DNA of 12,775 nt from Candidatus Omnitrophota bacterium (GTDB lineage Bacteria > Omnitrophota > Gorgyraeia > Aquiviventales > Aquiviventaceae). The translations under genes were made by a program, and so were the position numbers. The notes under the pieces are model-generated. The model saw only the letters and a list, made by a program, of their open reading frames with translations. It was not told the origin of the DNA and ran no database searches. The stretch covers positions 1 through 12,775 of the forward strand of contig JACQRE010000081.1 in assembly GCA_016206585.1 (NCBI GenBank), given 5' to 3'. Below are positions 1 to 5,265 of this stretch, one piece after another. The first letter of the stretch is position 1; the number at the start of each line of letters is the position of its first letter.

Positions 1-1269
1 CGCCTCCACCTCCGTGAGCCCGCGCTCCGCGGCGATGAGCGAGGCGTTGTCGTAGTTGACGTTCTCGCCCACCATCGGCTCGTGGACCCCCTTGAGGATC
101 GCCAGCGTGACCGAGGAGGTGTCGTGGTTGGTCACCTCGCCGACGTAGGTGACGCGCACCTCGGCGATCTGCCCGCTGAAGAGCTGGGCCGCCAGCGACC
201 CCAGCCGCTCGCCGAGCGTGATGTAGGGCTGCAGCGCCTTCAGCGTCTGCGCGTCGACCGAGGGCATGTTGACCGCGTTGCGGATGCCGCGGCCCAGCAG
301 CGCGTCCGCCACCTGCTTCGCGACCTCCACCGCAACGTTCAGCTGGGCCTCCTGCGTCGAGGCCCCGAGGTGCGGCGTGCAGACGACCTGGTCGAGCTTC
401 AGGAGCGGGTTGTTCTTCGGCGGCTCTTCCTCATACACGTCGATCGCCGCCCCGGCCACCTTCCCCGCCTCGATCGCGCGGCGCAGCGCCTCCTCATCGA
501 TGATGCCGCCGCGCGCGCAGTTGATGAGCCGCACGCCCGGCTTCATCATCGCGATCTCGGCATCGCCGATGAGATGCTTCGTCTCCGTGCTGAGCGGCGT
601 GTGGACGGTGATGAAGTCCGCCTCCTTGTACATCGTCTTCAGGTCGGTCAGCTGGATCTCCAGCTGCTGGGCGCGCTCGGCCGAGAGGAACGGGTCGTAG
701 GCGACCACGCGCATGCCGAAGGCCTGCGAGCGCTTCGCCACCTCCGTGCCGATCTTGCCAAGACCGATGATGCCCAGGGTCTTCCCGAACAGCTCCACGC
801 CGACGAACTTGGCGCGCTCCCACAGCCCCGCGCGGACGTGCGCATCCGCGCGGGGGATGCGACGCGCCAGCGCCATGATCATGCTCATCGTGTGCTCGGC
901 GGTGGAGATCGTGTTGCCCGCCGGGACGTTCATCACGATGATGCCGCGCTTGGTCGCGGCCTCGGCGTCCACGTTGTCGAGCCCCACCCCCGCTCGGCCG
1001 ATCACCTTCAAATGGTCGGCCTTCGCAATCACCTCGGCGGTGACCTTCGTGGAGCTGCGCACCACCAGCCCCTCGTACGGGCCGATGATCTGGGCGAGGT
1101 CCTTGGGGGTCAGGCCGGTTTTCACGTCGACCTGCAGCCCCGGCTCGTCCTTCAGCAGCTTGATCCCATCCTCGGAGAGGTGATCCGCGATGAGGACCTT
1201 GATCGGTGTCGTGCGCTTCTTCGTCTTGTCCGGCCCGCGCGCCGCCATGTCCGGCGTCTGTGCTCTCAT
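1..1269 (-). CDS. serA: D-3-phosphoglycerate dehydrogenase, 3' part outside window
   Basis: Oxidises 3-phosphoglycerate to 3-phosphohydroxypyruvate with NAD, the first step of serine synthesis. I read 423 codons in frame without a stop, running off the left edge. The Rossmann motif GLGKIG is at residues 169-174, with the NAD-ribose-binding Asp192 at the end of the following strand (VVAYDP). The catalytic Arg253 lies in NCARGG, a Glu around 280-282 in DVYEEEP, and His300 in TPHLGA. Residues from about 340 start the intervening (allosteric) domain of the long, roughly 525-residue SerA type, so a C-terminal ACT domain is expected outside the window. The ATG at 1269 follows AGGTGG with four bases between; a second in-frame ATG at 1248 has a weaker site. 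The start and its ribosome site are inside the inverted repeat at 1268-1376. It follows the class V aminotransferase gene. Confidence 0.93.
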   Translation of the reverse strand, partial: MRAQTPDMAARGPDKTKKRTTPIKVLIADHLSEDGIKLLKDEPGLQVDVKTGLTPKDLAQIIGPYEGLVVRSSTKVTAEVIAKADHLKVIGRAGVGLDNVDAEAATKRGIIVMNVPAGNTISTAEHTMSMIMALARRIPRADAHVRAGLWERAKFVGVELFGKTLGIIGLGKIGTEVAKRSQAFGMRVVAYDPFLSAERAQQLEIQLTDLKTMYKEADFITVHTPLSTETKHLIGDAEIAMMKPGVRLINCARGGIIDEEALRRAIEAGKVAGAAIDVYEEEPPKNNPLLKLDQVVCTPHLGASTQEAQLNVAVEVAKQVADALLGRGIRNAVNMPSVDAQTLKALQPYITLGERLGSLAAQLFSGQIAEVRVTYVGEVTNHDTSSVTLAILKGVHEPMVGENVNYDNASLIAAERGLTEVEA

Positions 1270-1376
1270 CCCACCACCTGTTTGGCGTCGCCGAAGGCGA
1301 CGCAGGTCGCCAGGCACTCCGTCTTCCCACCAGAAGCCTGGCGACCGGCCTCCGGCCAACAAACAGGTGGTGGGAT
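1268..1376 (-). repeat. 109-bp four-way-junction inverted repeat covering the serA start site
   Basis: Outer arms 1268-1284 and 1360-1376 are a perfect 17-bp inverted repeat. The interior is three adjacent hairpins: 1285-1292 with 1296-1303 (8 bp, loop GAA), 1305-1315 with 1336-1346 (11 bp, 20-nt loop) and GGCC-TCC-GGCC at 1347-1357. Only bases 1304 and 1358-1359 are unpaired at the junction. One end overlaps the aminotransferase stop codon and the other overlaps the serA start codon. As RNA, the closing stem would bury the serA Shine-Dalgarno sequence. It could be a cis-acting RNA regulator, or a palindromic (MITE- or REP-like) element that happened to insert here; I cannot tell without genome copies. 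Confidence 0.75.
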
Positions 1377-2533
1377 CATCGTGCCGCCCCCACCACCGGA
1401 GCGCCCTGGTCGAACACCGCTTTCGCCGCCTTCACGGATTGCCCCGGCGTGAGCTTGTAGCCCAGCTCGGTCAGCGCCTGCTCCAGCGCCGCCAGCCCCG
1501 CGAGGACGTCCTCCGGCGAGATGTAGCCCATGTGCGCGAAGCGGAAGATCTTGCCCGCCATGTCGCCCTGGCCGCCGGCCACCATGACCTTCGACCGGTC
1601 GTACATGCGCTTCGTCAGCTGCTTGCCATCGACCCCGGCGGGCACGTTGACTGCGGTGACCCCGTTGGACGGCCGCTTGGAGAAGAGGGTGAGCCCGATC
1701 GCCTGGACCCCGGCCCGGGCGGCCTGGGCCATCGCCGCACAGCGCTGGATCATCTGCGGCACCCCCGTCTGCAGGACGAGCTTGAGCGCCTCATCGAGGG
1801 CGACCACCGTCGACACCGCCGACGTGAAGGGCGTGTCGTCATCCGCCAGCGACTTCTGGTAGAGCCGCAGGTCCGTGTAGAAGCGCGGGCACGTGGCCTG
1901 CTCGACGAGCGCCCAGGCCTTCTGGCTCATGCTGAGAAACGCCAGGCCGGGCGGGAGCATCAGCCCCTTCTGCGATCCGGTCACCACCACGTCCACGCCC
2001 CAGGCATCGGTCTGGCATTCATCCGCCAGCAGCCCGCTGATCGCATCGACCACCAGCACCGCCCCGCTGGACCGTGTCGCCGCGGCGAGGCTCTTGATGT
2101 CGTTGACCACGCCCGTGGAGGTCTCGCACAGCGTCGAGAACACCGCCTTCGCCTTGGGGTGCGCCTGCAGCACCTCGGCCACCTGCTGGGGGTTGACCGG
2201 ATCGCCGTAGGCTACCGGCACCGTCACCGCGGTGATGCCGTAGGCCTTGCAGAGATGCTGCCAGCGCTCCGCGAACTTGCCCCCGAGGATGACGATCGCC
2301 TCATCGCCCGGCGAGAGCAGGTTCACGACGGCCGCCTCCATGGCGCCCGTGCCGGAGCTGGTGAGGCAGAAGACCGGCTGGGCGGTCTGCATCGCCGTCT
2401 GCATGGCCTGTAGCGCACGCTTGAAGAGCGCGCGGTACTGGCTCGTGCGGTGGTGGATGATGGGCCGGCCCAGCGCCTCGCGCACCTGCGGCGGCAACGG
2501 GGTCGGTCCCGGCGTCAGCAAGATATCGCTCAT
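1376..2533 (-). CDS. Class V PLP aminotransferase (serine-pyruvate/alanine-glyoxylate type)
   Basis: Fold-type I PLP transaminase of 385 residues, the normal family length. SSGTGAM at 59-65 is the phosphate-binding turn, Asp163 (VVDAISG) should bind the pyridine nitrogen, Lys189 in GSQKG is the Schiff-base lysine, and Arg331 in FRFAHMG fits the carboxylate-binding arginine. The family moves amino groups between alanine or serine and glyoxylate, pyruvate or hydroxypyruvate. Next to serA, a role in aminating (phospho)hydroxypyruvate in serine synthesis is likely, in place of a classical SerC; this is inferred from context. I chose the ATG at 2533 because GGAG lies five bases upstream and MSDILLTPGPTPLP is the usual N-terminus. 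An in-frame ATG at 2578 would add 15 residues encoded by the hairpin repeat. The stop overlaps the element at 1268-1376. Confidence 0.88.
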   Translation of the reverse strand: MSDILLTPGPTPLPPQVREALGRPIIHHRTSQYRALFKRALQAMQTAMQTAQPVFCLTSSGTGAMEAAVVNLLSPGDEAIVILGGKFAERWQHLCKAYGITAVTVPVAYGDPVNPQQVAEVLQAHPKAKAVFSTLCETSTGVVNDIKSLAAATRSSGAVLVVDAISGLLADECQTDAWGVDVVVTGSQKGLMLPPGLAFLSMSQKAWALVEQATCPRFYTDLRLYQKSLADDDTPFTSAVSTVVALDEALKLVLQTGVPQMIQRCAAMAQAARAGVQAIGLTLFSKRPSNGVTAVNVPAGVDGKQLTKRMYDRSKVMVAGGQGDMAGKIFRFAHMGYISPEDVLAGLAALEQALTELGYKLTPGQSVKAAKAVFDQGAPVVGAAR

Positions 2534-2541
2534 GGCTACTC

Positions 2542-2607
2542 CGTTCTGCGTTCCGCGTCCTGCGTTCTGCGACACCATGCGGGACGCAGAACGCAGGACG
2601 CAGAACG
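2542..2607. repeat. Inverted pair of 7-bp tandem arrays between clpP and aminotransferase
   Basis: On the plus strand four heptamers (TTCTGCG, TTCCGCG, TCCTGCG, TTCTGCG; 2544-2571) are followed by a 13-base spacer and then the reverse-complement units (CGCAGAA, CGCAGGA, CGCAGAA; 2585-2605). Arms 2549-2571 and 2585-2607 pair over 23 bp with one mismatch. The array starts five bases after the clpP stop and ends against the GGAG ribosome site of the aminotransferase gene. There is no T-run after the hairpin, so it is not a standard intrinsic terminator. Confidence 0.85.
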
Positions 2608-2612
2608 TCGGT

Positions 2613-3215
2613 TTACTTCTTGGGTTTGCCGTAAATCACTTCGTCGATGATGCCGTACTCTTTCGCCTCTTCCGCGGACATGAAGTAGTCGCGGTCGGTG
2701 TCCTTCTGGATCTTGTCCAGCGACTGGCTGGTATGCTTGGCGAGGAGTTCGTTGAGCCGCTCGCGCAGCCGGAGGATCTCCCGCGCCTGGATCGAGATAT
2801 CCGACGCCGCCCCCTGCACGCCGCCCCATGGCTGGTGGATCATGATGCGCGCCGCCGGCAGCGCGAAGCGCTTGCCCTTCGCGCCGGCCGTGAGCAGCAA
2901 GGCCCCCATGCTGGCCGCCTGCCCGACGCAGTACGTGGCGACCGGCGGCTTCACAAATTGCATCGTGTCGTAGATGGCCAGCCCCGCCGTCACCGAGCCG
3001 CCCGGCGAGTTGATGTAGACGCTGATCTCCTTGTCCGGATCCTCGCTCTGGAGGAAGAGCAGCTGCGCGATGATGAGGTTGGCGACGATGTCATCGACCG
3101 GCGTGCCGATGAAGATGACGCGATCCTTCAAGAGCCGCGAGTAGATGTCGTAGGCGCGCTCCCCGCGCGGAGACTGCTCGACGACCATGGGCACCAGCAC
3201 CTGACCCTCTGCCAT
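2613..3215 (-). CDS. clpP: ATP-dependent Clp protease proteolytic subunit
   Basis: Serine peptidase that forms the double-heptamer barrel and degrades proteins fed by a Clp ATPase. The product is 200 residues, typical of ClpP. The triad is visible: Ser102 in GQAASMGA, His127 in MIHQPWGG and Asp176 in the RDYFMSAEEA segment, with the spacing of E. coli ClpP. NSPGGSV at 69-75 is the oxyanion/substrate strand. I start at 3215 because GGAGGG sits five bases upstream; an earlier in-frame ATG at 3239 lacks such a site. It follows tig, the common tig-clpP order, but clpX does not come next: the neighbour is an aminotransferase gene, so the ATPase partner must be encoded elsewhere. Confidence 0.97.
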   Translation of the reverse strand: MAEGQVLVPMVVEQSPRGERAYDIYSRLLKDRVIFIGTPVDDIVANLIIAQLLFLQSEDPDKEISVYINSPGGSVTAGLAIYDTMQFVKPPVATYCVGQAASMGALLLTAGAKGKRFALPAARIMIHQPWGGVQGAASDISIQAREILRLRERLNELLAKHTSQSLDKIQKDTDRDYFMSAEEAKEYGIIDEVIYGKPKK

Positions 3216-3248
3216 TCGTTCCCTCCGTGTCAACACCATCCGATACGT

Positions 3249-3334
3249 CTTGTGTCACGTGTTATGTGTCACGTGTCACGTCAGAACCACCATTACCCGA
3301 TTTGTTCTGGCTGTTACGTGACACGTAACACAAG
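3249..3334. repeat. Inverted pair of 7-bp tandem arrays between tig and clpP
   Basis: Left array on the plus strand: GTGTCAC, GTGTTAT, GTGTCAC, GTGTCAC (3252-3279). Right array: GTTACGT, GACACGT, AACACAA (3313-3333), which is the reverse complement of the same unit. The 22-base end segments starting at 3249 and ending at 3334 match at 17 positions. Inside the spacer is a further perfect pair, CAGAAC (3282-3287) with GTTCTG (3304-3309). The element begins just past the tig stop and ends about 33 bases before the clpP start. Confidence 0.8.
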
Positions 3335-3336
3335 CG

Positions 3337-4446
3337 TCACGCCGTCTTGTCGGCTTGATCCTCTGGTTTGCTGTCGTCAATGTGGGCCGCCGAGAGCAGG
3401 AACGCGATGGTCTTCTCCTGGCGGATGGAGGAGACGACCGACGGCCAGAGGCCCTGCGCGTCAAACAGCTTGCGCACCTCGACGGGATCTTTCTTCCAGC
3501 GCTGGGACAGCTGCCACAGCCGCTTGACCAGCTCGTCCTGCGTGACCTGCACCGATTCCTGGGATGCGATCCGGTCGAGGATGAAGGCGAGCTTGACGTG
3601 CCGCTCGGCACTCGTGCGCAGCTCCCGGGTGAACTGCTCGGTCTCCTGGGCGGCCTGCTCCTCGCTGATCCCACTGAGGAGCAGCCGCGTTTTGAAGTCG
3701 CGGGTGAGCTGCTCCGTCTGCCGGATCACCAGCCGCGGCGGCACCTCGAAGGCGTGGCGCGCGAGCAGCGCGTCGCACAATGCCGCTTCGAGCGCGCGCG
3801 CCTGGGCCGTCCGCTTCTGCTCGAGGACCTTCGCCGCCACGTGGGCTTTCAGCTTCTCGAGCGTCTCGAAGCCGAGATCCTTCGCGAGCTCATCGTCCAC
3901 CGGCGGCAGCTGGCGCTCCTTCGTCTCACCCTCCTCCTTCGCGGGCACCAGCTGCGCCATCGACTCCCGCAGCGACGCCAGCGCCTGCTCCAGCTCCTGG
4001 GGTGCCACGGCGAGCGGTTCGCGCGTCAGCGCGATGCCCTGATAGGCGCCCAGCGCGAAGGCGGGCTCGACCTCCACCGTCGCCTCCAGTGTCAGGCCCT
4101 CCGTCTCGCTGAAGTCCGCCTGGCTCACTTCGAAGGGTCCGACCGGCTTGAGCCCATGGTCGGCGGCGACGCGCTCAAACGCCTGCTTCGTCACGCGGTG
4201 GAGCGTCTCGGTCTGGATGTCCTGCGCGTACTGTCGCTCGACCACTTCGGCGGGCGCCTTGCCCTTGCGGAACCCCGGCAGGGCGGCCTGCCGCTGAAAC
4301 TCGGCGAGCACCGCGCTGCGCACCGGCGCGATCTCCTCGCGCGGCACGCGCAGGCGCACCGACTTCTGGCAGGGAGCCGTCTCCGTCACGGACGCGCCGT
4401 CGGATGCGGGTGTGGGTTTCGCGGGTTGAGCCGTCTTGCGGAACAT
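3337..4446 (-). CDS. tig: Trigger factor lacking the PPIase domain
   Basis: Ribosome-associated chaperone that shields nascent chains. The N-terminal ribosome-binding domain is clear, with the signature GFRKGKAP at residues 58-65. The C-terminal helical cradle runs from about residue 185 (PVDDELAKDLGFETLEKLK) to about 350. At 369 residues it is some 60-70 shorter than the usual 430 or so. The gap falls where the FKBP-type prolyl isomerase domain should be: residues 140-183 go from the end of the N-domain linker almost directly to the PVDDE motif that normally follows the isomerase, and no FKBP motif is seen. It starts at ATG 4446, with GGGAG five bases upstream. An upstream in-frame extension to 4533 is translated repeat DNA and is rejected. 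Confidence 0.9.
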   Translation of the reverse strand: MFRKTAQPAKPTPASDGASVTETAPCQKSVRLRVPREEIAPVRSAVLAEFQRQAALPGFRKGKAPAEVVERQYAQDIQTETLHRVTKQAFERVAADHGLKPVGPFEVSQADFSETEGLTLEATVEVEPAFALGAYQGIALTREPLAVAPQELEQALASLRESMAQLVPAKEEGETKERQLPPVDDELAKDLGFETLEKLKAHVAAKVLEQKRTAQARALEAALCDALLARHAFEVPPRLVIRQTEQLTRDFKTRLLLSGISEEQAAQETEQFTRELRTSAERHVKLAFILDRIASQESVQVTQDELVKRLWQLSQRWKKDPVEVRKLFDAQGLWPSVVSSIRQEKTIAFLLSAAHIDDSKPEDQADKTA

Positions 4447-4447
4447 G

Positions 4448-4461
4448 GTCACTCCCGTGAC
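4448..4461 (-). promoter_or_regulatory. Small hairpin over the tig ribosome binding site
   Basis: GTCAC-GGGA-GTGAC (minus strand) is a 5-bp stem with a 4-base loop. It contains the GGGAG Shine-Dalgarno sequence and ends one base before the tig ATG. It could tune tig translation; the stem is short, so confidence in function is low. Confidence 0.35.
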
Positions 4462-4471
4462 ATGAACGTGG

Positions 4472-4542
4472 GTTGGCGTGTGCGCGCGTGCTCGCGTTGG
4501 CGCGTTGAACGCGGCAACGCGCGAACTCGCCAACGCGCTAAC
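4472..4542. repeat. Inverted pair of 8-bp tandem arrays between lptB and tig
   Basis: Plus-strand units GTTGGCGT, GTGCGCGC, GTGCTCGC, GTTGGCGC, GTTGAACG (4472-4511) run directly into the opposite orientation: GCGGCAAC, GCGCGAAC, TCGCCAAC, GCGCTAAC (4511-4542). The period is eight, not seven. The innermost segments 4496-4507 and 4515-4526 pair at 11 of 12 positions. The array starts at the base next to the lptB stop codon. Confidence 0.8.
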
Positions 4543-5265
4543 CTACAAGCGGAATTTTTCACCCAGGTAAATCTCGCGGGCGCGCGGATCGGTGATCAGC
4601 TCATGCGCAGTCCCGGCGATGAGGACCTTGCCTTCCGCCATGATGTAGGCGCGGTCGGTGATCTCGAGCGTTTCCCGGACGTTGTGGTCGGTCAGCAGGA
4701 TCCCCAGCCCCCGTTTCCTCAGCTCGCGGATGATCTCCTGCGCCTCGAAGACGGTGATCGGATCGATCCCCGAGAACGGCTCATCGAGCAGAATGAACTG
4801 GGGGTTCGTCACCAGGGCGCGGGTGATCTCGAGGCGCCGCTTCTCCCCGCCCGACAGCGTGTAGGCCCGCTGCCGCGCGAGGTGCGTGATGCCCAGCTCG
4901 TTGAGGAGGAGATCCAGGCGGTGGCGGCGCTCCGCGCGCGAGAGGTCCAGGGTTTCCAGGACCGCGAGGATGTTCTGCTCCACCGTCAGCTTGCGGAAGA
5001 TCGACGGCTCCTGCGCGAGGTAGCCGATGCCAGAGCGGGCCCGCTGGTACATCGGCACGTCGGTGATGTCCCGCCCGTCGAGCACGATGCGCCCGCCGTC
5101 GGGTTTCACGTAGCCGACCATCATCGCGAAGCTGGTGGTCTTGCCGGCCCCGTTGGGGCCGAGCAGCCCGACGATCTCGCCGCGCTTGACGGCCAGGTCC
5201 ACCCCGTCGACGACGGGCCGGCCGCTGTACCCCTTCACGAGACGTTCCGTCTGCAGCTGCTGCAT
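4543..5265 (-). CDS. lptB: LPS export ABC transporter ATP-binding protein
   Basis: Cytoplasmic ATPase of the LptB2FG complex that extracts LPS from the inner membrane and pushes it towards the LptC-LptA bridge. At 240 residues it has the normal length. Walker A GPNGAGKTT is at 36-44, the Q-loop at YLAQEP (82-87), the ABC signature LSGGEKRRLE at 137-146, Walker B with catalytic Glu162 in FILLDEP, and the H-loop His194. The segment LTVEQNI and the C-terminal REIYLGEKFRL are typical of LptB. Its ATG shares one base with the stop of the upstream LptC/LptA fusion (TGATG), which suggests translational coupling. lptF and lptG are not in the window. Confidence 0.97.
   Translation of the reverse strand: MQQLQTERLVKGYSGRPVVDGVDLAVKRGEIVGLLGPNGAGKTTSFAMMVGYVKPDGGRIVLDGRDITDVPMYQRARSGIGYLAQEPSIFRKLTVEQNILAVLETLDLSRAERRHRLDLLLNELGITHLARQRAYTLSGGEKRRLEITRALVTNPQFILLDEPFSGIDPITVFEAQEIIRELRKRGLGILLTDHNVRETLEITDRAYIMAEGKVLIAGTAHELITDPRAREIYLGEKFRL

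Noticed and set aside
494..1330. Minus-strand open frame overlapping serA in another frame
   Set aside because: Its product has no recognisable motif, while the serA frame shows all catalytic and NAD-binding motifs across the same bases.
2534..2578. Upstream ATG at 2578 for the aminotransferase
   Set aside because: The extra 15 residues are translated hairpin repeat, whereas ATG 2533 has GGAG upstream and begins at the conserved N-terminus.
3229..3234. TTGACA upstream of clpP as a -35 box
   Set aside because: A -10 at normal spacing would fall inside the clpP coding sequence and none is visible; the motif overlaps the leader next to the ribosome site.
4447..4533. N-terminal extension of trigger factor to 4533
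   Set aside because: It is translation of the octamer array; ATG 4446 has a good ribosome site.
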